From: Candidatus Microthrix parvicella Bio17-1
GTDB lineage: Bacteria > Actinomycetota > Acidimicrobiia > Acidimicrobiales > Microtrichaceae
Direction of reading: 5' to 3'
Length of the DNA stretch: 64,000 bases
Assembly (NCBI RefSeq): GCF_000299415.1
Contig: NZ_AMPG01000001.1
Span: forward strand, 930,001-994,000
The position numbers and the translations under genes were made by a program. Below the pieces are notes generated by a model. It had not been told where the DNA came from and did not search any database. It worked only from the letters and a program-made list of their open reading frames with translations. Positions 1 to 7,989 of this stretch are shown piece after piece (within the stretch, counting starts at the first letter, position 1; each line of letters begins with the position of its first letter).

Positions 1-336
1 CCACAACGTGCGGTTGGCAAAGCCCTCGTAGAAGAGCTCCACCTCGCCCCGCGACAACGGCACCGGCACCAGGGAGATGCCGTCAACCTCGATCGAGCCG
101 TCCTCGTCGGTGCCCGTGGTGCCGGACCATCCCAACCATTGGGCGTCGGTGCGCCCGGCCAGCAACGGGGCCAACGCGGTGACCAATCCACCCGGACTGG
201 TTTCCCAACCGGTGCCGTCGACGCCGGTCACCCGCCGGACCGGCAATCGGTTGGCCAACACCAGAAAACTTGCAGTGCCCGCTCTGGGTCCGTCGCCTGT
301 CTCGCCGCTCTCTGGTGTGATCTCGGGTGACGCCAT
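1..336 (-). CDS. otsA: Trehalose-6-phosphate synthase, N-terminal part (cut by window edge)
   Basis: GT20 enzyme that transfers glucose from UDP-glucose to glucose-6-phosphate, the first step of trehalose synthesis; cytoplasmic. The visible 112 residues from ATG at 336 contain the family landmarks in order: NRLPV (about residues 29-33), SPGGLVTAL (47-55), WLGWSG (68-73) and YEGFANRTLW at the window edge, matching the YEGFxNxxLWP motif. The first 25 residues are a variable polar leader. The remaining three quarters, with the nucleotide-sugar site, lie outside the window. It is on the same strand as the methyltransferase ending at 446, with a gap of 109 bases, so cotranscription is possible but not shown. 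Confidence 0.93.
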   Translation of the reverse strand, partial: MASPEITPESGETGDGPRAGTASFLVLANRLPVRRVTGVDGTGWETSPGGLVTALAPLLAGRTDAQWLGWSGTTGTDEDGSIEVDGISLVPVPLSRGEVELFYEGFANRTLW

Positions 337-445
337 GGCCCCAAGTTAGAAGCTGACGGGCGCAGTTGGGTTGTGGGACCTCGTGGCAGGCACCATCACG
401 TCGATCTCCACCGCACCAGATCCGCTTCCATTCAGGTCGGAAACC

Positions 446-1573
446 TCAGCGTGTTTCGTGTCCTTCGGCGGGCCCGAGGTTGGCGAGTTGGGCCGCAATG
501 CGTGACAACTGGAAGGTCCCGGTGCCACAGCACCCCCCGATCAGCCGCGCACCAAGATCGAGCCACGCCTCCAGGGGCCGGTGACCGGCCGATGAACTCC
601 CGTCTGAAACAGCACCAACAAATGCACCGGCGACGTGATCCCACGTGCCGCCCAGGTTTGGTTTGGCCACCAATGACAGATCGGTGGACATGGCCAGGCG
701 GTCGAGCGCCGGAGCCACATCCTGGGGCGCACAGCAGTTGACCCCCAACGCCACAGGCCGTGCCGGGTCGGTTGGGTCGAGCCGCAGCATCGGCGCCAAG
801 GCCTCATCGATGGGCGCGCCGGTGGGCACCCGCCCATCACGCCCCACCGTCATGGTCACGATCACCTCCGGCACCGGCAGACGGGCAACATCCAGTTCGG
901 CCAACACCGGCGCCAGCCCCGCAACCAGCGCCGCCACCTCGTCCGGATCAGGCACGGTCTCGAACCACCACACGTCGACCGAGGTCGGCGGGCTCGCCTG
1001 AGCGGCGGCGAGTACGTCCAAACGCTCCCGATGGAACGCGGTCAGCGCCGCCACCGTGAGCCCGTACTCACCCTGATACTCCGAACCGTCGGCCAGCGCC
1101 GCACCGAACGGTCCGATGGAGGCAGCGACCCAGGCTCGACCGGCGCACCCCGCCGAGACAGACGCCGTCGAGGCGGCCGGGACAGATGCCGTCGCAGTGG
1201 CCGAGATAGGCGCCGGCGAGGCTGCCGATGACGTTTCAGCATTGGCCGCCCAACCATCCCGGGCCTCGCGCACCAGCCGGTTCGCCTCAACGAGCAACCG
1301 ATCGGCGGTCGCTGCGGACCGTCCTGACAGCAGCGCGGTGCGACCGCTCACCTGATACCCGGAGGCCAGTATCACCTGCGCCCCGGCGTCCAACATGGCC
1401 CGATGGGCCCGTCGCACCTGGTCGGGCCGGGAGGCCAGCACCTCACCGGTCCACAACGGCCCGGACGCCGGGGTCCCGAGTTGGTCCAAGACGGTGGACA
1501 GCCCACCGTCGGCAACGATCGGGCCGCGGTCCAGCGCCGCTGCAAGGGTCGGGTTCGGGTTCGGGTATGCCAC
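446..1573 (-). CDS. Homocysteine S-methyltransferase family protein (MmuM-like)
   Basis: Zn-dependent methyltransferase fold that moves a methyl group to homocysteine, from S-methylmethionine or a related donor, making methionine. From the GTG at 1573 the protein has 375 residues. The zinc ligands are visible: GVNCCAP (Cys280) and GGCCGTG (Cys348, Cys349). The GTG start is chosen because GAGGG lies just upstream and the codon is 4 bases after the stop of the upstream RNA methyltransferase gene, suggesting translational coupling. About 60 residues longer than typical MmuM; the excess is an Ala/Ser-rich stretch at residues 111-147 that looks like an inserted low-complexity linker. The methyl donor cannot be told from sequence. 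Confidence 0.85.
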   Translation of the reverse strand: MAYPNPNPTLAAALDRGPIVADGGLSTVLDQLGTPASGPLWTGEVLASRPDQVRRAHRAMLDAGAQVILASGYQVSGRTALLSGRSAATADRLLVEANRLVREARDGWAANAETSSAASPAPISATATASVPAASTASVSAGCAGRAWVAASIGPFGAALADGSEYQGEYGLTVAALTAFHRERLDVLAAAQASPPTSVDVWWFETVPDPDEVAALVAGLAPVLAELDVARLPVPEVIVTMTVGRDGRVPTGAPIDEALAPMLRLDPTDPARPVALGVNCCAPQDVAPALDRLAMSTDLSLVAKPNLGGTWDHVAGAFVGAVSDGSSSAGHRPLEAWLDLGARLIGGCCGTGTFQLSRIAAQLANLGPAEGHETR

Positions 1574-1577
1574 GGAA

Positions 1578-2507
1578 TCAACCCTCACGTCGGCCTGTGC
1601 CACCTGTCTCGGCCTCCGGTGCATGCGTCCTGGCACGCCCGAGCGCGTAGGCCGCAACGGCAGCGGCTGCACCGACGTTGAGCGAGTCGACCCCGCCAGA
1701 CACCGGGATGCGAACCCGTCGCTGGGCCGCCGCCAGCGACGCAGCGCTCAACCCGGGGCCCTCCGAGCCCACCAACAACGCCACGGGGGCATCCGGGCCC
1801 ACCTGCAGGTGCGCGATATCGACGGCGTCACGCTCCGGCGTCAACGCCCACACTTCAAAGCCGGCCGCGGTCAGCGGCTCGAGACCACCCGGCAGCTGCT
1901 CCACCCGCGCGTGGGGCACGGCGAACACCTCGCCCATCGACACCCGGGAGGACCGACGATACAGCGGATCAGCGCTGCTCGGATCCAACAGCAGAGCCTC
2001 CGCCCCCATCGCAACCGCGCTGCGGGCGATCAGACCCAGGTTGACCGGGTTGGCGACACCCTCGGTCACCACAACGCTCCGGCGATCGACCACCACGTCG
2101 GCGGGATCGGCGGGCGCCGGGCGGGCAAACAGGCCCAGGCACCCGCTGTGCGTCGCCGAGCCGGTAATGGCCAGCACCAGGCCCGGACCCGCACCGATCA
2201 CCTGCGCTCCGGCGGCTCGGGCCGCTGCCACGCCGTCGGGCAGGGGCCGGCGTCGACCCTGCTCGATCAGCAGGCTCAACAACCGGTGGCCCGCTGCAAG
2301 CGCCCGCGCCACCACGACGTCGCCCTCGACCAGAAACCGACCATGTGGCCAATCGGCGCCGCCGCGCTCGCGCAGGGGTCGATCACGCAGGCCAACGAAC
2401 GGCGCCACCACGGCACTCTGCGCATCGTTCACGACCAGGTCCACCACCGGCCACGCCGACGTATCAACCTCCACATTGGCTCGTGGTTCATCACCGCGTC
2501 GCGTCAC
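1578..2507 (-). CDS. TrmH/SpoU-family RNA 2'-O-methyltransferase
   Basis: SPOUT-class AdoMet enzyme that methylates a ribose 2'-OH in rRNA or tRNA. All three SpoU motifs are seen: motif 1 NPVNLGLIARSA (residues 153-164, with the Asn and Arg of the active site), motif 2 LLVGSEGPGLS (244-254) and motif 3 IPVSGGVDSLNVGAAAAV (268-285), which forms the trefoil knot. The first 130 residues are a substrate-binding region of the RlmB/TsnR kind. Starts at GTG 2507. Its stop at 1578 lies 4 bases from the start of the homocysteine methyltransferase, so the two form an operon. The target nucleotide is unknown. Confidence 0.88.
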   Translation of the reverse strand: MTRRGDEPRANVEVDTSAWPVVDLVVNDAQSAVVAPFVGLRDRPLRERGGADWPHGRFLVEGDVVVARALAAGHRLLSLLIEQGRRRPLPDGVAAARAAGAQVIGAGPGLVLAITGSATHSGCLGLFARPAPADPADVVVDRRSVVVTEGVANPVNLGLIARSAVAMGAEALLLDPSSADPLYRRSSRVSMGEVFAVPHARVEQLPGGLEPLTAAGFEVWALTPERDAVDIAHLQVGPDAPVALLVGSEGPGLSAASLAAAQRRVRIPVSGGVDSLNVGAAAAVAAYALGRARTHAPEAETGGTGRREG

Positions 2508-2592
2508 ACCGACACGCTAGGGCTGCGATGGGTCGGTCGGCACTCCCTCCCGACCACCGAAGCAAGCCCGCCAGCCTGTACCGTCGGACCAC

Positions 2593-4362
2593 GTGTGGAG
2601 ATTCCTGCCCTCGACCCCCGATCCGGAGGAGCTGAAGGAACTCGGACGCGCCACCCGCGAGGTACTTCTGGTGTCGGCGCTGGTCGGCGCCCTGGCAGGT
2701 CTGGCCGCAGTCGTCTTCGACTGGAGCGTTTTCACGCTGCTGGAACTCTTTCGAGATTTCCCGCTGTGGACCGCGGCGATCATCCCCCCAGCCGGGATGC
2801 TCGCAGCTCACGTGATCATGCGAACGATCGGAGGCGGAGCGTCGCCTTCGACGTCGGACGAGTACTTCAAGCGCTTTCACCAGGAAGGCGGTGTCCTGGG
2901 CGGCAAACCCTTTCGTGGGCGCGTCATTGCCAGCATCGTTGCCCTGGGCACTGGCAACATGCTGGGATTGGAGGGTCCGGCGATCTATCTGGGGGCGTCG
3001 GCCGGCTCCACCGTGCAACGCCGTCTGCCCAGGCTCTTCGGACGGATCGATCATCGCCTGTTGCTGGTGGCGGGGGCGGCCGGCGGCGTTGCCGCAGTGT
3101 TCCGCGCGCCGGCCACAGGCGCCATCTTCGCCATCGAATCCCCGTACCAGGGTGACCTTGCCCACAGTTCCCTGCTGCCGGCTCTGATCGGTGCGTCGAC
3201 GGGCTACGTGACCTTCTCGATCATCCTCGGAAACGAACCGCTGTTTCCCGTCACCGGTCCGGCCGATGTGATGGTGCCGCAGTTGGCCATCGCGCTGCTG
3301 GTGGGCGCCTTGGCCGGGCTGGTCGCCCGATGGGGTGCTTCCGCTATCGCGCTTGCCAAGCGATTGTCGACCCGGGGACCCGACTGGCGGCGCCTGCTGC
3401 TGGCCGGCGTGGTCATCTCGGGCACCAGCGTCGCGGTGCGTATGGCCGCCGACACGTCCGGCGTGCTCGGCCCCGGCTACGGCCTGGTGAATTGGGCGCT
3501 GGAGGACAACCGTGCGATTTGGGCCTTGGTGGTGATCCTGGTGGCCAGAAACCTGGGAACGGCGGCGGCGGTCGCAGGGGGGATCCCAGGTGGCCTGTTC
3601 GTACCACTCGTCGTGGCAGGCGCGCTGCTGGGCCGCCTGACGGGCGAGTTGATCGGGTCAAACAACAGCACCTTGTTTCCGGTGATCGGCATCGCCGCCG
3701 TGCTCGGCGCCGGATACCGGGTGCCGCTGGCTTCGGTGATGTTCGTGGCCGAGACCACCGGACGACCCGGCTTTGTGGTTCCAGGCCTGCTCGCCGCGGT
3801 GGCGGCCGAGTTGATGATGGGTAACCACAGCTTTACCGCCTACCAGAAGAAGGCGCAGTTGATCGCCGGGCAGCGTGGCGGCCTTGGTGCCCAGCGGGCG
3901 ATCGAACCATTGAGCAGCGACGGTTCGGACGTGCCACCGCCCGGAGGTGCCCCTCCAGCCCGGCGACCGCGACGCACCGGAGACACACCGATTTCCGAGG
4001 TACCGGCACGTCCGGCCGCCGGCGAAACGTCGCGCCCCAAGCTGGTGGACCAGCGCAACGACACCTCCGAGATCCAACAACTGGCCACCGGCGGGGTCCG
4101 CCAGTCCACCGGCGAGGTGCGTCACCTCACCGGTGAGATGAAGACCATCACCGGGCAGGGTCAGGTGGAGGGTCCAGCTCCGGTCGAGGCCACCGAACTG
4201 CCCGCCGTTGAATCACCGCTTCCGCCCGCCGCGCCACCGCCGACGCTGCCCGGCGAGGTTTCACGCCGGGGCACCCGTCCATGGATCGCACACGACGAGG
4301 GCGCAGCCACCGCCGACGACGAGCCCAACGATCCGTTCCCCGAAGACTTCGACCACACCTGA
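2593..4362 (+). CDS. ClC-family chloride channel or H+/Cl- antiporter with long hydrophilic tail
   Basis: Integral membrane anion channel or exchanger. Residues about 25-415 hold the ClC helices: GLEGP (125-129, carrying the gating Glu127), APATGAIFAIE (172-182, with a glutamate near the internal proton-glutamate position), GGIPGGLFVP (329-338) and YRVPLASVMF (375-384). CBS domains, common in this family, are absent. Residues 430-589 form a long Pro/Thr/Glu-rich soluble tail with repeats of a TGEV/TGEM type around 500-520, unlike known ClC tails. GTG start at 2593, divergent from the methyltransferase operon across 85 bases. Whether it is a channel or an antiporter cannot be settled by reading. 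Confidence 0.87.
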   Translation: MWRFLPSTPDPEELKELGRATREVLLVSALVGALAGLAAVVFDWSVFTLLELFRDFPLWTAAIIPPAGMLAAHVIMRTIGGGASPSTSDEYFKRFHQEGGVLGGKPFRGRVIASIVALGTGNMLGLEGPAIYLGASAGSTVQRRLPRLFGRIDHRLLLVAGAAGGVAAVFRAPATGAIFAIESPYQGDLAHSSLLPALIGASTGYVTFSIILGNEPLFPVTGPADVMVPQLAIALLVGALAGLVARWGASAIALAKRLSTRGPDWRRLLLAGVVISGTSVAVRMAADTSGVLGPGYGLVNWALEDNRAIWALVVILVARNLGTAAAVAGGIPGGLFVPLVVAGALLGRLTGELIGSNNSTLFPVIGIAAVLGAGYRVPLASVMFVAETTGRPGFVVPGLLAAVAAELMMGNHSFTAYQKKAQLIAGQRGGLGAQRAIEPLSSDGSDVPPPGGAPPARRPRRTGDTPISEVPARPAAGETSRPKLVDQRNDTSEIQQLATGGVRQSTGEVRHLTGEMKTITGQGQVEGPAPVEATELPAVESPLPPAAPPPTLPGEVSRRGTRPWIAHDEGAATADDEPNDPFPEDFDHT

Positions 4363-4447
4363 CATCCGAAGCAGCCGCCGGGGCCCGCATCGCAGGTGAC
4401 CGCCGCTTGCGATCAACTCGTCCAGCCATGGCCCTGGCTCACCAGGA

Positions 4448-4804
4448 TCAGCCGCCGAGCAACTCGCGGATGCGCTCCTTGGGACGACCGATGATGGCGG
4501 TGTCGCCAACGACCACCACGGGTCGTTGCATGATCATCTTGTTGGCCAGAATCGTCTCGACGATCTGATCGACGGTCGACACGTCGGCGTCGGTCAACTC
4601 CAGCTTCTTGAAGAGCGCGTCGCGCCGCACCAAAGCGGTCGGCTCGTCCTCCAGCTTGCCGAGAATGTCGCGAAGGGTCGCCTCATCAGGCGGCTCCTTT
4701 CGGTAGTTCACCGCGACGTAGTCCACTCCAAGTTCCTCAGCAATGCTCACGGCATTGTTGGAGGAGCCTCAATTGGGGTTGTGATAGATGGTGACGTTGG
4801 CCAT
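4448..4804 (-). CDS. ArsC-type arsenate reductase-like selenoprotein (TGA at codon 12 read as selenocysteine)
   Basis: Reading from ATG 4804 gives 118 residues with one in-frame TGA at codon 12 (4771-4769). The context is YHNPN-TGA-GSSNN, exactly where glutaredoxin-type ArsC (plasmid R773) has YHNPxCGTSRN. The other ArsC active-site residues fall at the same numbers as in R773: His8, Arg60 (ALVRR), Arg94 (QRPVVV) and Arg107 (GRP). The frame is intact to the stop at 4448. A SECIS-like hairpin begins just after the TGA. The family reduces arsenate through the residue-12 thiol; here a selenol would do it. Unlike R773 ArsC it stops near residue 118, so an ArsC-like or Spx-like redox role is also possible. 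A caller treating TGA as stop would start at GTG 4750 and lose the active site. No selA, selB, selC or selD lies in this window. The alternative is a nonsense mutation of a Cys codon. Confidence 0.82.
4734..4771 (-). promoter_or_regulatory. Putative bacterial SECIS element next to the TGA codon
   Basis: After the TGA (4771-4769) the minus-strand RNA can fold into a stem-loop. CAAUGC (4757-4752) pairs perfectly with GCAUUG (4746-4741) around the 5-base loop CGUGA. The stem then continues through one A-C mismatch, two more pairs, a single bulged C and four further pairs (4765-4762 with 4737-4734). The loop starts 18 bases after the TGA and has G as its second base. A short apical loop with an early G at this distance is the pattern known for SelB-recognised bacterial SECIS. 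All of it is inside the coding sequence and is translated. Confidence 0.72.
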
Positions 4805-4868
4805 GAAGCCAGGTTACGCGACGCCCCGGCACCCGCCGAACCCCGTCACCGGTGCCCGGCGAGGAGGG

Positions 4869-5624
4869 TCAGCCACCAGACCCATCCGTGGCGGAGCCCT
4901 TCCCGGCGTCCGCATCATCGCCTGACTTCTCCGGCCGTTCGGGCCGCTGGGCTTTGAGATCCTCGGCCTTGGAGCGGACGGCGTCGGCCTCCTTCTGATC
5001 GATCGTCCCGGCGTCAACCGCGGCGCTCAGCGTCTCATCCAGCGCCTTGGTGCGTGCGGCCTCACGCGCCTCCCTGGCCTTGGTGCGCTCGGCCTCCGTC
5101 GGCCGGTCGCCGGCCGCAGGTCGGTCAGCTTCGGCTGGACGCTCCGGGCGATGCTCGACGAACAGCTTTCGCAACGCCGTCGCCTGATCATCGGTGAGCG
5201 TGCCGTCGTCCACCAGTGCCTTCAAGAAGCCACCCCTACCATCGCGGCCGCCCGGACCTCGATCGGCACCCGGACCCCGACCGTGTGGGCCACCGCGATC
5301 GCCCTCGCACCGACCCGGACCCCCCGCATCGGCGTCCCCATCGGCATCACCGGGGTGGTCTGCGGTTGCGTCGGCATCGCTCTTTTCGTCCGACCCCGCC
5401 TTGGCGCTGGTGGTTGGCGACGAGGCCGCCGACGGTTCGGTACCACCGGTCAGTGCGCCCGCCACCGGACCGCCCAACACGGCGCCCAACGCCAACAAGC
5501 TCGCTCCTCCCACCATGCCGACGGCCATCCGCCCCTTGGTAAATCCGCGCCGACCCGTCTCGGGACCCGCACCGGATGCGGGCTCATCAAGGTCGTGGTC
5601 GTGGCTGTCTGAACCGGGTTGCAT
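4869..5624 (-). CDS. Membrane-anchored charged protein of unknown function
   Basis: Not recognised as a named family. From ATG 5624, preceded by a strong AGGAGGAG ribosome-binding site, it has 251 residues: a polar N-terminus, a single hydrophobic Gly/Ala segment at about residues 30-60 (ending GALTGG) that can be a signal anchor or signal peptide, then a long Asp/Gly/Arg-rich low-complexity stretch. The C-terminal part has two helical segments of one pattern, DGTLTDDQATALRKL and AGTIDQKEADAVRSK, like the short repeats seen in secreted actinobacterial proteins. It lies divergent to a two-component system across 171 bases and 64 bases upstream of the ArsC selenoprotein on the same strand. A link to envelope sensing is inferred from context only. 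Confidence 0.7.
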   Translation of the reverse strand: MQPGSDSHDHDLDEPASGAGPETGRRGFTKGRMAVGMVGGASLLALGAVLGGPVAGALTGGTEPSAASSPTTSAKAGSDEKSDADATADHPGDADGDADAGGPGRCEGDRGGPHGRGPGADRGPGGRDGRGGFLKALVDDGTLTDDQATALRKLFVEHRPERPAEADRPAAGDRPTEAERTKAREAREAARTKALDETLSAAVDAGTIDQKEADAVRSKAEDLKAQRPERPEKSGDDADAGKGSATDGSGG

Positions 5625-5706
5625 GGATGCTCCTCCTGGACTGTTGGGCGCTGCGGACGATCGATCTCGACCTGGACCCCTGGCAACTTCCAGTGTGGCC
5701 GTCCAA

Positions 5707-5743
5707 GATGAGAACGAGATGAGAAGCACATGGGAATCCCATG
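5707..5743. promoter_or_regulatory. Candidate response-regulator binding site in divergent promoter
   Basis: In the 171 base gap between the divergent starts at 5624 and 5796 there is a direct repeat GATGAGAA at 5707-5714 and 5718-5725 (period 11 bases, one helical turn), followed by a perfect 15 base palindrome CATGGGAATCCCATG at 5729-5743. OmpR-type regulators typically bind direct repeats with about 11 base spacing, so autoregulation by the adjacent regulator is plausible. No binding data can be inferred beyond this. Confidence 0.45.
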
Positions 5744-5795
5744 GGACACAGCGATGCAGCCCCATGATCGCCCGTCGATCGGTGAGACTGGGCCG

Positions 5796-6512
5796 ATGCC
5801 CGACCAACCGACCCACAACTCGACCGTCTCGGTGCTGGTGGTCGAGGACGACCGGGCCGCGCGCGAAGCCCTCGACCGTGCCCTTCGGCTGGAGGGATAC
5901 GACGTGTCGACCGTCGCCGACGGCCGAGCCGCGCTCGAGGCCCAGACGCACCGCAGGGCCGACGTGGTGGTGCTCGACCTGATGTTGCCGCACCTGGACG
6001 GCGTCGGTGTAGCCACCGCACTCCGTCAACGCGGCGACGCCACGCCGATCCTGATGTTGACCGCCCGGGACGGCGTGGGCGACCGGGTTCGGGGGCTGGA
6101 CGCAGGCGCGGATGACTACCTGCCCAAGCCCTACGCCCTCGACGAGCTGCTCGCCCGACTACGGGCGCTGCTTCGTCGCCGATCAGCCGACGAGCCCGAA
6201 AGCAGCCAGGACGAACTGGAGGTGGCGGACCTCCGGCTGAACGAATCCGCCCGGCGGGCGTGGCGGGGCGACCGCGAGCTTGAGTTGTCACGCACCGAGT
6301 TCGACCTGCTGGCCATGCTGGCCCGCAACACCGAGATCGTGCTGGGACACGGCGCCCTCTACGAACAGGTGTGGGGCTACGACTACGGCGACTCCAACAA
6401 CCTGGCCGTCTACGTGCGTTACCTTCGCCGCAAGACCGAGGCCCACGGCGAATCCCGGCTGATCCACACCGTGCGCGGCGTGGGTTACGTGCTGTCGCCA
6501 CAGGCCCGATGA
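5796..6512 (+). CDS. OmpR/PhoB-family two-component response regulator
   Basis: DNA-binding regulator phosphorylated by the downstream kinase. 238 residues from ATG 5796. Receiver domain about 11-125: acidic pair EDD (17-19), phospho-acceptor Asp61 in VLDLMLPHLDG, the T of LTARD, and Lys in LPKPY. The C-terminal winged helix (about 145-236) has the typical RTEFDLL and YVRYLRRK segments and ends HTVRGVGYVL. The start at 5796 is preferred over upstream in-frame codons (from 5730) because the latter would translate the palindromic regulatory region and add a non-conserved leader. Most similar in layout to the MprA/CseB/TcrX group. The kinase gene starts 7 bases after its stop. Confidence 0.93.
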   Translation: MPDQPTHNSTVSVLVVEDDRAAREALDRALRLEGYDVSTVADGRAALEAQTHRRADVVVLDLMLPHLDGVGVATALRQRGDATPILMLTARDGVGDRVRGLDAGADDYLPKPYALDELLARLRALLRRRSADEPESSQDELEVADLRLNESARRAWRGDRELELSRTEFDLLAMLARNTEIVLGHGALYEQVWGYDYGDSNNLAVYVRYLRRKTEAHGESRLIHTVRGVGYVLSPQAR

Positions 6513-6519
6513 ACCCACG

Positions 6520-7950
6520 ATGAGCCTGCGCCTGAAGTTGGCCTTGCTCTCGGCAGCGCTGGTGGCGTTGGCCGTGAGCGTGGTGACCTTCACCTCGTCG
6601 ACGTTGATCGGCAACCGCCTGGACCAGGAGGTGGATCGTTCGTTGGTCGACGCGGCCACCAGGGCGGAGACGCTCGTCCCCGGTCGCGGTCGACCGTCAC
6701 GACCCCGACCGGCTCCGCCGCAGGGGCTTCAGCTGGGTCCCGTGGGTGTGGCGCTGCTGTCGGATCGGGGCGAGGTTTCGTCGTCGTTCGGTTTCGAGGT
6801 CAACTCGATCACCGACGGCGACCGCGCACTCGCACGGCTGGAGGGCGCTGGGGACCCCCGCCGTCCGGGCCGAGCCACCACCGGGGTGTTCAGCACCCGG
6901 AGCGTTGAATCCGGCGAAGTTCGAGCGCTCACCGTGCCGCTCCCCGGCACGGGAGCCATCGTGGCGGAGCGATCGCTCGACGAGGTGCGATCGGTCACCG
7001 GTGACCTCCGACGTCGGTCGGCGCTGGTCGGCGCACTGGTGGTGGCGGCCGCCGCTGCGCTGGGGTGGTGGCTGACCCGCCGGGCGACCGGCTCGCTCGA
7101 TCGGCTGAGGCTGGCCACCAGGGAACTCGCCGCCACCGGCCAGCTGTCGGAGCCGCTTCCCGCCGCCGGGTCGGACGAGGTCGGTCAGCTCGCCGGCAGC
7201 TTTTCGACGATGGTGACCGAGCTCGAGGCCAGCCGTGCCCAGCAGCGGGCGCTGGTGGAGGACGCCGGGCACGAGCTACGAACTCCCCTGACCAGCCTTC
7301 GGCTCAACCTGGAGGTGCTGGCCAGGTACCCCGAGTTGCCCGAGGCCGAGCGCGCTCCGCTGCTGGCCGACCTTGACGCCGAGGTCACCGAGCTGTCGAA
7401 GCTGACCAACGAAATCGTCGAGCTGGCAACCGACCGTCACGACGCCACCATCCCGGCGGAGCTCGACCTGGCCCGACTGGCCGAACGGGTGGCGCGGCGC
7501 GCACGACGTCGCACCGGGCGCGAGGTGCTGGTCGAAGCCGACGCGGTCACCGCGTGGGGATCCCCGGCCCAGGTGGAACGGGCCATGGCCAACCTGGTGG
7601 ACAACGCCTTGAAGTTCAGCAACGCCGGGTCGGCTTCTCCAACGCTGACGGTTCGATCGGCGCCAGTCGACGGGGGCGGCCCGGACGAATCGGCTCACGG
7701 CACGGTGTTGATCGAGGTCACCGACCACGGACCCGGCATACCGCCCGAGGACCTGCCCTTTGTCTTCGAACGATTCCACCGTTCGAAAGCCGCTCGGGCG
7801 GCACCCGGATCAGGCCTGGGCCTGGCCATCGTGGCGTCGGTGGCCGCCGGCCTGGGTGGCACCACCTGGGCCCGCAACAACCCCAACAGCGGATCAACCG
7901 GCGGATCAACCGGCGGATCAACTGTGGGGTTCAGTATTCGGAACCATTGA
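6520..7950 (+). CDS. Sensor histidine kinase, HAMP/HisKA/HATPase
   Basis: Membrane sensor partner of the preceding regulator; 476 residues. First transmembrane helix about 7-29, an extracytoplasmic sensor of about 135 residues rich in Pro/Arg near its start, second helix 168-187, HAMP about 186-240, then the H-box DAGHELRTPLTSL with phospho-acceptor His251, N-box NLVDNALKF, G1 DHGPGIP and G2 GSGLGLAIV. The layout is that of MprB/CseC-type kinases. The extreme C-terminus carries a 12 bp tandem repeat that encodes SGSTGGSTGGST, so the tail may vary in length among strains. The sensed signal is unknown. Confidence 0.92.
   Translation: MSLRLKLALLSAALVALAVSVVTFTSSTLIGNRLDQEVDRSLVDAATRAETLVPGRGRPSRPRPAPPQGLQLGPVGVALLSDRGEVSSSFGFEVNSITDGDRALARLEGAGDPRRPGRATTGVFSTRSVESGEVRALTVPLPGTGAIVAERSLDEVRSVTGDLRRRSALVGALVVAAAAALGWWLTRRATGSLDRLRLATRELAATGQLSEPLPAAGSDEVGQLAGSFSTMVTELEASRAQQRALVEDAGHELRTPLTSLRLNLEVLARYPELPEAERAPLLADLDAEVTELSKLTNEIVELATDRHDATIPAELDLARLAERVARRARRRTGREVLVEADAVTAWGSPAQVERAMANLVDNALKFSNAGSASPTLTVRSAPVDGGGPDESAHGTVLIEVTDHGPGIPPEDLPFVFERFHRSKAARAAPGSGLGLAIVASVAAGLGGTTWARNNPNSGSTGGSTGGSTVGFSIRNH
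7891..7923 (+). repeat. 12 bp tandem repeat in kinase C-terminus
   Basis: Unit GGATCAACCGGC in two full copies (7891-7902, 7903-7914) plus nine bases that match except the last. Length divisible by three, so copy-number change keeps the frame; it encodes a Gly/Ser/Thr tail. Confidence 0.9.
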
Positions 7951-7989
7951 GCTGTCCCGTCGGCCATCAGACCGTGACAGGCTCGGGTG

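Noticed and set aside
1395-3155. Long plus-strand open frame opposite the methyltransferase genes
   Set aside because: The predicted protein is Arg/Pro/Gly/His-rich without any motif and runs antisense to two recognised genes; typical of GC-rich shadow frames.
4448-4750. Short 100-residue ArsC-like protein starting at GTG 4750
   Set aside because: This start removes the first strand and the active-site residue; the TGA at codon 12 with full upstream homology explains the locus better as a selenoprotein.
5625-6029. N-terminal extension of the membrane-anchored protein
   Set aside because: It would overlap the response regulator gene on the other strand and the promoter region; ATG 5624 has a strong AGGAGGAG site.
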